Assembly: GCF_905475465.1 (NCBI RefSeq)
Contig: NC_062236.1
Location: 1,932,001 to 1,996,000 of the forward strand
Reading direction: 5' to 3'
DNA: 64,000 nt
From: Pieris napi
Taxonomy: Eukaryota > Arthropoda > Insecta > Lepidoptera > Pieridae
Positions 1 to 10,218 of the stretch are shown one piece after another. The notes under the pieces were generated by a model, which was not told where the DNA came from, did no database searches, and saw only the letters and a program-made list of their open reading frames with translations. A program made the translations under genes and the position numbers. How positions within the stretch are numbered: the first letter of the stretch is position 1; each line of letters opens with the position of its first letter.

Positions 1-186
1 TATTATTTTTAATGGAAAGGAGAATTAATATTTACAAGTCAGACCACCTAAAATAGCACTTTTGAACGTTAAATAAAATATAAAGATGATTCTAGTTGCC
101 CCGTCCAAAAGGTAGTTTGGTGTGGAATTGGATAGAATGTGTTTTAATTATACCCGACATGATTATAAATATGTGTTTTAAAATAC

Positions 187-3100
187 CTTCCTAAAAGCCA
201 AATCAGCCATCATGACAGCCGCGGACTCATTATTCGGCTCCGCATTCAACAGAACGCTACACGTTTGTTCACATTTTTCTGGATTATTCATCTAAAAACG
301 TTTAAGAAAACTTAAATCATGGTACATGATAATTTTTTTCGTTTAACTTAATATATACCAATGGAACTAAATCCAATGAAACAAAAGGCTGATTATGTAC
401 TTGCCTATTAAGGCTCACGAAACAGATACAAAAATTTGAGGCCCAGACCTAAAAGGTAGCGACACTTTTTTTTCCTTGACTATTATAGGTATGTTAACTA
501 AAGCTGGCGGCTTCAACACATTTACACTTTGTGCTTGTGTAGTGTCTGTGAATAAGCGCGAGACGTGATGTCAAACTGAAATAATCATAAATACATCATG
601 AATCGACGGACAGTCGTCCGTCGTGTATGAGTGGACTAAAATGTATAGCATGGCAAAAAAAACATATTTTGAAACATACTGTATGTGAAATTGCATTAGT
701 GTGAGTACTGTGAACCCGCCAGCTTTCGATAACCGACCTATAGTAGCTCGAAATCTTGCAAATGATATCAAGCAAATAATAATAATTAGTTCACATAACG
801 CTGATTCTCTTTCTGACTCAAGTAAGAGAAATAATATTATACCTGCGCATACAATTTAGCCAATGCAAACAAGGTCTCCGGATTTCTGGGCGAATACATC
901 AATGCCTCCGATAGAAGACTTGCAGCTACTCCCGGTTCTTTAACCGCTTTAACCTTCGCCAGCAAATATATAATCTTTGACAGCATCTCTTTCTCCTCTT
1001 GCAGATCTCCCTTCGAGTCTATCTCGACTCTTTTTAAGACCGCATTCTGGAGATCTTTCGCCTCTGACAGTATAAGGTTTGTGTTCGCTGAGTTTTTTAA
1101 ATCGCGGCTTTTCGCTTGAGTCAGTAGGAGTTTGATACGGCGCTTCAGTGTTGGAGTGTCTCTCTCTTTATTGTGTGGTTGGATCAGTTGAGATGATATT
1201 ACGGAGTCCACTTTGTCATATTGTTTGAGCTGATAACATACAATCAATTTTAAGTGCTGCTTAAACCAACTATCAAGGGCTAAGTAACACTCCTGTGTGT
1301 CAAAATTTATGAAATTTGACATAAGGGGTCTTTGAGTTGAGTTTTCAGAAAATGTGAGCTTTTTTTTGGCAAACAGGCAAGAGGCTCATCTGATGTTAAG
1401 TGTTACCACCGCACATTGACACTCTCAATGGCAGAGGGCTCGCGAGTGCGTTGTCGGCCTTTAAAGTGAGTGTATGTGTGTATAACTGTGTGTTACATTA
1501 AAAAAGAACTGGTTCTGCGGTTTCCTTAATGTTATCGGCAATATTTCCGGAGTAGTTGTCGCCCGGGCCCGGCGGGAGACGCCAACCCTTCAAGAAAATA
1601 ATGTCCCTTTTTAAGAAAGGGGAGAATTCGACATTCTCCTGCTGCTTAGCCACTCGGTCACATATCTGCCTGATTGCGTGTCTGATAGGCTAGGAGGTAG
1701 GGGTCCCTATACATTTAAAAAAAAATGTTATCGGCGCTTTACATACCTTGAGGAGAAGCTCCAAATATTCAAATCTTAATTCGTCGTCATTTGTTTGGTC
1801 AATTGCATTTTCATAGTGCCGAACAGCTTTATCATATTCGTGCATTTTGACAAGAGCAACACCAAGTTTCTTTACTAATTGAATATTGCTCGGATTCCCT
1901 TTGTATGCCGTTTCGTACGACTCAGCTGCTTGTACTGGTTCTAAAATAACATTCATTTATTAGTAACGAAACACACAAAATAATAATAATATTAAAAAAT
2001 AAATTACAAAAATTATGGAAAGAAAAAAAAAAGTGTGTGTCATTTCAAAATCATCAAAACATTTTATGTGTGTAATGTGTGTGTGTGTTGTGGCAGTAAA
2101 TGGCTCTCAGCATTATGCTGTGGAGAAGACGTGTTCCGCAACGCTGGTCATTTTTCCAGAGACCACAGTTAGTTTGCGCCTCAGACGCAAAAAAAGAACG
2201 TAATAATAATAGTAAAAATTAACGGAAGATTTGTGTGTAAATGTATACTGTATATCAATAAAAATGTGTGCGTGTACTAGCGTACACAAGTGAAACTTCT
2301 TTATGACCTTATTTTTCGAAAAATAATAATAAAGTTAAATTAGATCAAGTTTAACAAAAGGCTTTTACTATCATAGACATGAGTATAAATACAATTATTT
2401 CATTCTACCTTATATACATATACCTTATATATATACCTTATATATATATATATATATATTTTCATTAATTGTAATAGAATAATTACTAGATATCATTGTT
2501 ATCGTTATTATATATTTTTGTTATTAATGGCTTCGAATCTCTTCGAATCAACCGTGGTAGGGACAAGAAAAAGATGGCGCGTAATGGAAAAATGTGACGG
2601 AATTATTTTTCCAACGCCGATAAAGAAGTTTCACTCCAAAAAATAAGAATAATTGTTATTAAACTACATAATACCTTAACTACATAAATAAATGTGTATT
2701 GTCAGATAGCCCATTTAAGTGATTGTCAAGAACAGGAAGTGCCGTTAAAATAAAATAGGGATTCACACATACCATGTATAGACATAAAGGCATCACCCAT
2801 CATAGTATGAGCATCTGCCATCGGGTGATTACTAACGATTTCCTTAAAACAATTCGTGAACATTCCCCTATCTTTCTTCTCTTTAAGGTATATATGGGCC
2901 ATTTTACTATGAGCTTGGAAGTAATATGGCTGCCCGGGTTTTACTTCATTTAATGTGTCTATTGCTGTATCGATATCTGTTTTACGAAGAGCAATATCGG
3001 CTCGTGCGATTAAAAGACGATTCTCTTCAGATGTGTATGAGAACTCTTGAATTGCCTCCTGAAAGAATTAGCGTGAATGAATGAATCCCTTTTAGAAAAA

Positions 3101-5360
3101 TAAGTAGATAATTGAAATGTAATCCCTTTATTCTTATAAAGTAAATCACTCTATTAACTAAGTATTCTTTTGTCTCTTTCTATCAAGTTATGTTTGCGCT
3201 GTGATAAGTGAGACGTAGATAGATATATATAGATTTTTAATAAGGGGGTTTTAAAAGAGATTTTAGATTTAAAAGAGGCATCATACTTAAGATAACTCTT
3301 GACTTTGAATATTTTAGAATTGAAGCTTTTATATATGACCACGACAACTAATAGACTTAATTAATTAAACAGAAATAAAACTAACACGCAATAAATACAT
3401 TTATTAATGCAATAAGATGATTTAAACCAAAAATTTAAATTACCTGCAAACTTTTCCCTGCATCACCAAACAATCCTAACACAGTTTGCAGTTCAATCAT
3501 TTGAAGATACAATGTGGCTTTATCTATTATATTGAAATCATCAATTTGTTTGTTCGTACCGATATTATTCTTGCTGTTAAGAATATGAAGACTTGTTGTA
3601 AAAAATGATAGGGCATCTTGTGCTTGGTTTAAATTTTTCAAAATCACACCATTTAAAAAATGATACATCGCACTGTCCCTCACTTTGAAGTTGTAACTAA
3701 GACACATTTCCAAGCATTGAGCGGCCTTTACGAACTGCTGTTGTTGTATATAGATCTGTGCTAACAGAACTTGACTTCCCGCATGTGTATTATCCATATC
3801 TCCAATTTGTAAAGCCAACTTCTCCGCTTCTAATGGCAAACCAAACTGAAACTGTAGTTTAGCTAACTCATGTAAAGCTGGTATTAAGCCTGGACAAGCA
3901 TCGGTTATCGTTTTCAATAATTTAAGGCACTTCTCAACTGATACGTTCTTTTCATCTTGCGAGTAGGATAAATAGCTAGTTATAACTAAGGGTTTCTTAG
4001 GCAAATACTTTTTATACTCTTTGTAGACGTTGAGCAAAAATTCGGGGTCTAAGTTTTTGATGTATGTCAAACTGTATGGGTGTGTGTTGGCTTTGGATAG
4101 TTGAGAATCAATTGCCTTATTTAGATATGAAGTTGCATCTTTTGTATGCAATTGGGCGGTTAGTAGGTATAAAATTGGAAATTTATTCGTTCCTTGCATT
4201 TCAAATAACAGTTCCACTTGCTGTGCTACTTGGTCTGTCGGGCCATTATCAGACATTTGGCATAGTGTTAAACCACATAATGCTGTTATAGAGTTACTAT
4301 CAATTTTGCTGGCTGCCTTAAAGAAACTTAGTGCTTCTTTGTATTTGCCTTGTAGAATACACTGATACCCAACTTCACTTAAATATTCAACATTACTTGA
4401 GTACATTTCAAATGCATATTGTGCAAATCTATAAACTTGCGATACAACTGTACTAGACTTTGCACATATTTTAGAAAATGTCTGTGCAATGTCATAAAAC
4501 TGATATCCATTTTGCGTCTCCTCGTTTTCCAAAATTGTATATAGTGTATTTAATTGGTCAACTGCTTCTATATAATCTGAATTTCTACATAGAGCAATGA
4601 ATATTCGAATTTTCAAAGCTTCTAGATTAGTTGGTTCTAAAGATAATACTCGCTCTATGGTGTCATATACAGCCTCCCATCTCTGAGTAGCAAATTCATT
4701 TTTTAATTTCTCAATCAGAGGAACTACTTCCCTGGGATAGTGGACAATCAATTTATCAAGAGTCAAATTAGATAAATCATGATCTTTTAATAGATACTTT
4801 AATTTTGCCAATGCAAGTAAACCTTCCACATTTTTATCATTTTTACTTAAAATTAACTCCAAGGAGTCTTGTATAGATGGATGCATATCTAAGTTCAAAT
4901 ACATATCATTGTATGCTTTAAGTATGACTGCGTCTAGGTTATTTGGATCCTTTCTTAGAGATTTATTTACATAATCTGCAGACTTTTCATACTTTCCAGC
5001 AAATGATAGGAAGAGACCAGCATAGTATAGTGATTTTGCATCTGCATGTTTCCTTTCTTCTTTTAACTTAGCTTCCAAGTTATATAAATCATCTTTTTCT
5101 ATGGTATTTACAAGCTTGTGGCTATAAATAAGTGCCATGACTACAGCTAAGTTGATATCTTGATTGGACTGTAGCGGCAGCAACTCATTTATGCCTAACT
5201 GGCCTTGGCCTTCAAATATATTGCATAAAGCATGGTAAAATAAAAATTCAGAAGATTCACTAGGCTGTAATGATGAATGCTTAGAAATATCTTTAGCTTT
5301 GCCATAGCATTTTTCTCTTATATAATAGTGAATGTTACACCTATTCAAGATACTCGCCAT
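187..5360 (-). CDS. TTC21B: TTC21B / IFT139, intraflagellar transport TPR protein (3' end off the left edge)
   Basis: Product: a tetratricopeptide-repeat subunit of the IFT-A complex, which drives retrograde transport in cilia. In insects this would act mainly in sensory neurons and sperm. Five exons read right to left: 5360-3444, 3058-2773, 1940-1747, 1229-843 and 291-187. All have GT/AG borders and consistent phase, giving about 963 residues; the known family is about 1,300, so the C-terminal quarter lies beyond position 1. The large first exon begins MASILNRCNIHYYIREKC, with a good ATG context (AAAATGG), and carries helical TPR pairs throughout, including a conserved block ending LCLSYNFKVRD. 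Later blocks (KMAHIYLKEKKDR, LLLK-LKQYDK, MMADLAFRK) match the vertebrate order. The acceptor at 1229 was chosen because it restores the family's LLLKLKQYDK junction; another acceptor a little upstream would insert extra residues. I saw no frame damage. It follows the NATD1-like gene by 5 nt. Confidence 0.93.
399..470 (+). repeat. SINE 3' fragment in a TTC21B intron
   Basis: The stretch from 'acttgcctatt' to 'gaggcccagacctaaaaggt' matches the last third of the tRNA-derived SINE seen complete at 36301 and 50103. The rest of the 292-842 intron shows nothing else recognisable. Confidence 0.6.
1377..1482 (-). repeat. LINE 3'-tail fragment (family K)
   Basis: On the minus strand it reads the tail 'ggccg(a)caacgcactcgcgagccctctgcc...cacttaacatcag...gcctcttgcc', shared with copies at 24948, 30735, 35775, 40826, 42218 and 59297. 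It lies in the 1230-1746 intron of TTC21B; the remainder of that intron is plain AT-rich DNA with a GC-rich patch near 1560. Confidence 0.6.
2290..2634. mobile_element. Foldback MITE in a TTC21B intron
   Basis: The 15-mer GTGAAACTTCTTTAT at 2290-2304 is repeated in inverse orientation at 2620-2634 apart from one end mismatch. The interior is non-coding and includes a TA-rich run (2400-2460). A related element with the same 'gtgtac..gtacgcg..gaagtt' style ends is at 58561-58885. The superfamily is not assigned. Confidence 0.45.
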
Positions 5361-5365
5361 TTTAA

Positions 5366-5971
5366 CTAATCCAAATCCAGCTTAACATTAAGATTTTTGT
5401 ATTTTTTTATATTATCCTGGTAGACTTTTGCTAGAAAGTGACATTTGCATATCACATCTAGCTTCTGCTTTAATGCATAATCAAATGCATGCTGTAAAAT
5501 AAAAGGTAAACTATTGAATCAAGAAAATTTGTAGACTACAAAAATGTAGGTACATACATATTTAAGGAAGTAACTTAACTGAAACCTATAGTTAGTTTTT
5601 AGTCACATAATTTTAAAAAGAGGTTTCAATTAATTTTAAAAATTTACAAAAAGCTCAGGGCAGTAATAAAATACAAATTGTTACCTGTCCCAATAACTTC
5701 CCAACACCTTTGCCCTGGAATTCAGCAGGCACATCAGTATGAATTAATGTAATTACTTTGCCTTTTTCCTCATAGCTTAAAATGGCTTCTGCTGACAAAA
5801 ACAAATATTTTTTACAGTAATTAAATATACAAAAGACTTATGAAACAAGGCAGTAAATTAAATTTAATTATACTACAAACCTGTTTGCAAAGTGATCACA
5901 AACTGTTGCTTAGCAACATTGTTGACAACTTTCAGCGCCTGTGTTGAAAAAGCTCTAGCTCTTGTTAACAT
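5366..5971 (-). CDS. NATD1-like: NATD1-like GNAT-family N-acetyltransferase domain protein
   Basis: A small acyl-CoA-dependent acetyltransferase-fold protein of the NATD1/GTLF3B family; its substrate is unknown. Three exons: 5971-5881, 5791-5685 and 5491-5366, with GT/AG borders and phases 1 and 0, giving 107 residues, close to the family's usual ~110. The N-terminus MLTRARAFSTQALKVV is basic, serine-bearing and free of acidic residues, as in mitochondrial presequences (inference). The core LIHTDVPAEFQGKGVGKLL (residues ~46-64) holds the acetyl-CoA-binding QxxGxG-type motif QGKGVG, and is followed by the HAFDYAL...CHFLAKVYQDN segment typical of the family. The second acceptor is a NAGNAG pair (CAGCAG), so isoforms with and without one alanine are possible. 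The stop codon lies 5 nt before the TTC21B ATG on the same strand, in a different frame, so this is not a fusion. Confidence 0.85.
5905..5917. promoter_or_regulatory. RFX X-box-like perfect palindrome
   Basis: GTTGCTTAGCAAC is an exact 6-1-6 inverted repeat of the RFX half-site AGCAAC (consensus RGYAAC). X-boxes mark promoters of IFT and other ciliary genes in animals (established knowledge). Here it sits in the coding part of NATD1 exon 1, about 545 bp upstream of the TTC21B ATG. Function is inferred from the sequence match and the identity of the neighbour. Confidence 0.55.
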
Positions 5972-6952
5972 TCCAGTCGCTTGGATAAAACTTTATACAA
6001 AAATTTATTTTAAACTATTGAAATAGTTAAGGATAAAAATATTTATATAATATATTTAAAATAATGCGAATTGCGTATTAGACTAGGCAGTAGTGAGTAG
6101 GCAACTATCATAAAAAATTAAAATATTCTGACATTTGACAGACGATAACTTTAACGTTTGACTTTGAAGATTGAAATTTGAGTTTGGAATCAGATTCTTT
6201 GAATTTTTATTTTGACATAATCATACATGTTATGGCGGGAAAATATGACAATAGTCAATACCAAACACTTGGGCGAATAATTAATTAATAGCTTGACAAT
6301 CACTCGTTTTTATTTGTTGAGCTTTGGAATAGTTGGTACTGGGATTAACGTGAGTTTGTTACAATATTAACATTGAGATAATTTAAACACAAAGTAAGTC
6401 AATAGTTGTGATAATGTTATGGGGGTTTTTGTTACACTAATATTATAAAATAGAATTTGAGTTTTCTGTATGTCCGTAACTGTATCACTGATGTAAGATT
6501 TTTGATCTCTTGGTACTAAAATTGTAATTGTATCAAATATGTTTAAAAACAAACTAATTTGTTTTTTTATAGGAAATTCTACATATTAAACTAGCATATT
6601 CCTAGGTTTCTTCACAATGTTTTCCTTAACCCTACTAGCCTACTAGATTGTTAAATGCGCACTTAAAAAGAAATGTCCATATGTGCGGATTTAAACTTCT
6701 GAAAAATTGTCAATTAGAATACAGATTATGTTTTAATTTGTGTGTTATTGAAAACAAGCGCGCCTTAGACAATTTTAAGACATCTTTTCGATTATTATAT
6801 TCCGGTGCGGTATTATATATTATACTATATACGCGGAGAAAGACGTAGGCACTTTCTAGTAAAGACAATAATATTAAGAAATTATATATAATATACAATT
6901 ATTATCTAACATATTTATAACGAGGGAAATTGCGATCAATTCATAATCAAAT
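5972..6952. promoter_or_regulatory. Divergent intergenic region
   Basis: Separates the leftward NATD1-TTC21B pair from the rightward chitin-binding gene. It contains GGCGGGAAAA at 6234-6243, an E2F-like site on the NATD1 side. No open reading frame of interest. AT-rich, with no TATA assigned. Confidence 0.4.
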
Positions 6953-8131
6953 ATGAAGTGGAAACATTACATTATCGCTTTTGTGGTAAGTGCGTAATTT
7001 TACAATATTTTTTACTAGTTTCTTTTATATTTATATCTTGCCTAAACCTTAAGAACAGTTTTAGCCTAGTGGCTTTAGCATGCGACTCTCATCCCTGATC
7101 CCATCAAACCGGGGTCCAAACCATTGTAGGTTTGCACCAATGGAATTTATGTAGGTACGCATTTAATACTCGTTCGTACTCGTAACGTCGTGAGGAAACC
7201 GACCTGCCCTAGATTCAAAAAGTCGACAGCATGTGTAAGGCACAGAAGGATGCAGGATCACCTTGCCTATTAGAAAAAACAAATGATCACGGAACAGAAA
7301 CAGAAATCTGAAGTTCCGACCTTATGGTCATTGGTCGCATCGCCAGTAATTTTTTAAATATATGTACCTTATTGTATCTTATTACTTCTATACATGGTTT
7401 ATTTATCAGTGAAGATCACGTTGAAATTTCCACTTGCTTTCAACTCTTCTCTTCCCACTCTTCTTCTTCTCGCTCTGTACATACATACTTTTACCGGCTC
7501 CCAGTTAATATCTTAGACTTTTCAGCAGCTAAACTTAAGTAACGATTTTCTTCCGCAGAGTATATGCTGCCTTTGGTACGCCAACGCAGCTGTCAACTGT
7601 ACTGGCAAAGGACGATTCCCACATTTAGACGACCCACTATGTAAATCATATTACATGTGTGTATATTTACCGTGGAGTGGAAGCTATGTACATTATAACT
7701 ATACTTGTCCCAGCACATCTCTGTTTAATCCCACCACAGCGCAGTGCACGACTAATTACACCTGCAATAGGGCGACCGCGACGGCTTGCACAGCAGCGGG
7801 CCGGATTCCGGATCTCTCGACAAATTGTTCCGGTTATATCGATTGTATTTATATAAACGGTGCCATCTTGGAAAATCCAGTTAAATGTCCTGGGAACAGT
7901 TTATTCAATCCGGCTTCGAGTGACTGTGAATTTAATTATTCTTGTACACCTGTGTGTTTGGCGGTCGGTAGATTCCCCGATACAACAGTTCCTGATTGTA
8001 AAAATTATTATATCTGTCTCCGACTTGGTAATGGTACCTTGGTGTCATACAGTAATTATACATGCCCATCTATTTCGGTATTTAATCCAAACACACAGAT
8101 GTGTACTACAAATTACACTTGTACTACGTAA
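6953..8131 (+). CDS. Secreted peritrophin-like protein with three chitin-binding type-2 domains
   Basis: Product: an extracellular chitin-binding protein, probably of the peritrophic matrix or cuticle. Two exons: 6953-6985 (MKWKHYIIAFV) and 7559-8131, joined in phase 0 at GTAAGT and a CCGCAG acceptor, giving 201 residues. Residues ~1-22 form a signal peptide (basic KWK, hydrophobic core, cut after NAA). Three CBM14/peritrophin-A domains follow, each with six cysteines, an aromatic YYMC, YIDC or YYIC motif, and a C-P/G...LFNP or VFNP...C..NYxC ending. Many N-x-T/S sites suggest glycosylation. There is no linker or mucin region, so this is a compact member. The splice was chosen because it supplies the signal peptide; the second exon alone lacks one. 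A poly(A) signal AATAAA may lie near 8408. The intron holds an old SINE. Confidence 0.85.
7060..7322 (+). mobile_element. Degenerate tRNA-derived SINE in the intron of the chitin-binding gene
   Basis: Starts 'ttagcctagtggctttagcatgcgactctcatc' with A-box-like DNA. It keeps the 'gtgaggaaaccgacctgccc' middle and ends 'acagaaatctgaagttccgacc', as in the better copies at 36301 and 50103. Highly diverged. Confidence 0.65.
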
Positions 8132-9535
8132 TGTTTGAAAGCAATCATAAGGCGTTAAAAAGTATATTTATTTCATCATTCACTCATTACTTTATAAAAC
8201 CAGTAAAATGCTGTATTTAAATTATTAGTGAAAGCTACAACTAATATTAAATATAGAAAATCAAATATAGTCTATGAAAAGTGCGCATGAAACACGATAA
8301 TTTCTGTTTTATGTTAGGGGTTTGACAAAGTCTGCGTACAGCAACGCTTTAAAGGTAACGGGAAACTCTTACAAAAGTAACTAATAACATCGATTTCGTT
8401 TTCTGTTAATAAACGTTTAGTAAAATAACTCAGTATTGATTTTTATTAAACGTTTACTCCACTTTCTTTGCGATCCAAAAAGTGCATTGGTCTGATAATC
8501 TTCCAGAATAACTAATACAGCTCCCACTAATTCGTATATATATTCGTAATCCAGAGATGAGACTCTAAGAAAAATACTAAGGTAAGATCCCACCGCTCAA
8601 TTCTGCAGCTGATTTTTTGATTAAATTAATTTTAATTGAATGTTGAGCGAGTATGCAATGGATAGTTAATTTGCTGATATAAATTACAAATATATGTTTT
8701 TTAACAATTTTACGTCATGTTAAAGGATATTTTAACTCTTTCCTGGAGCGGGAATCGTTTAATCTAATTGCTAATAAATTACTATCACTACTACGTAATA
8801 CTTTCAATGTTATTTTTCTATAAACTATTTTGTGAATAATTTGTAATTAAAGTTATGTCTTGAATAAATATTTTTTTAAATCACTAGGTCAATCCTTACA
8901 GAGCGTTATTCACGTTGACGTCTTGGAAGTATAGCCGCTAAGTTCTGCACCTACCATTTCTGACTGCTTTAGTGACGTGAAGAGAAAGTTCTGGGACCCT
9001 AGGTAAAACCCTTTAGCGGTTAGAGTATCTGTGGGCCGCTATCTGGGCGATTAATTATAGAGACTATTGACTCTATGGAACTGTTCCAAACTTAAATAAT
9101 AAATAATAATTTGAGTTTGTTGTAGTAGTGTACAATATTAGGTGGTAGGATAAAAAATAAAATGAGTCACACTCCACAGACGTTGAACATGGTCCGTATT
9201 TTGCCGACGCATCGCATCGTCGCTATCCAGTGCTGTTATATAAATAACAGTAGATGTCACATGAAATACAGGAGAATTATATTAATATAGCAGTCCTAAT
9301 ATAAGTAAAATAATATCGGGCCTAACATGAAATTATTTAGTTAAAGATTTTTACACCAAAGTAGCCAGGGAAGATGGCTCAATGCGAGCTTGAAGTGGCC
9401 GTTTAGCAAGCAATATTGACGAAGGTGGTGTCCTCAAATTTCAGAGGAAAACTCCCTTTGAGTGGCGACAAAGAAAGTAATTTGAAAATATCAGCAGATA
9501 TACTGTAATAACAGTAAATCTGATGGTTGCGGCAG
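8132..9535. other. No gene seen
   Basis: AT-rich intergenic DNA. The short palindrome-like CTGTTATATAAATAACAG at about 9232 is the only local structure noted. No coding signal or repeat family recognised. Confidence 0.4.
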
Positions 9536-9539
9536 CGCT

Positions 9540-9710
9540 GGTTGCGATCGACGTTTGTCGACCACGGACCAATCAACATTCAAAATGCAGTCGGGCTCAA
9601 GGCGTAGCGCGCGCAACGCGCTTGCGCATGTGTTCAATATTGTTTGATGTGTTTTGACCGTTGGCGATATAAAATCAAAACATTGTGTAATAGAATAAGT
9701 TATTCAGTCT
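9540..9710 (+). promoter_or_regulatory. CpG-richer promoter-like segment
   Basis: Contains a CCAAT box (GACCAATCAA, CCAAT at 9569-9573), a GC-rich patch GCGCGCGCAACGCGCTTGCG ending near 9624, TATAAAA at 9668-9674 and an initiator-like TTCAGTC around 9706. The TATA-to-initiator spacing is 38 bp, longer than the usual ~30. It stands out from AT-rich surroundings and lies ~410 bp before the candidate first exon at 10117. Confidence 0.4.
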
Positions 9711-10116
9711 ACATAATTAAATCGTACGTGTTTAATACTTTAGAATCTATACAGTATTCATTATAAATATAAGTTTTTTTTAATTGTTACACTTTTTTAC
9801 TAAAAAAATAACTAAATAAAATTCTTTAAGGAGTCTAAACCCGTCGTTTCCAGTTAAATTAAATGTTCAATGTTTTTGGTAAAATAACCTCCAAATAATT
9901 TAAATTGTTTGTACTAATTAAAACAGTTTCCGATTTCCGGACAGATTAGCATTTATAGTAAGCATCATTTTATTGTCTGCTTTAGATACTTAATTGTACG
10001 GGAAACAAAAATATTTTTTGTTGTTTATAATACATTAACAGACTACAGAACAAAAACATTGTGTTAAGTATTGCCAGATGTGATTGTTTATAAATGTTGT
10101 GAGTGGTGACGAGCTT

Positions 10117-10218
10117 ATGGGGCAATGTGTGTCCCGGGATCATCCGGGCCCATATGGATTTACGCGTCATTATGACGCAGAGAGCCTCGCCAGCAGTTGC
10201 AATGGTTCCACAAAGAAG
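10117..10218 (+). CDS. Candidate first coding exon with a dual-acylation N-terminus
   Basis: An ATG opens 34 codons that run without stop to a strong donor, AAG|GTAAGT at 10219, in phase 0. The peptide starts MGQCVS: Gly2 with Ser6 is an N-myristoylation pattern and Cys4 a palmitoylation site, as in Src-family kinases and Galpha subunits (family knowledge). It ends SSCNGSTKK. Codon use is GC-richer than the flanks. I do not recognise the protein. No downstream partner exon is evident nearby, so the gene body would be far to the right or outside the window. The alternative is a chance open stretch. The exon at 48929 is phase-compatible as an alternative start. Confidence 0.45.

Noticed and set aside
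837..1322. Separate small gene starting MSNFINF
   Set aside because: The homologous part begins at the acceptor at 1229 and continues TTC21B; the upstream codons are intronic read-through.
9982..10170. Minus-strand 62-codon frame opposite the candidate first exon
   Set aside because: No motif; it overlaps the better-supported plus-strand frame with a consensus donor.
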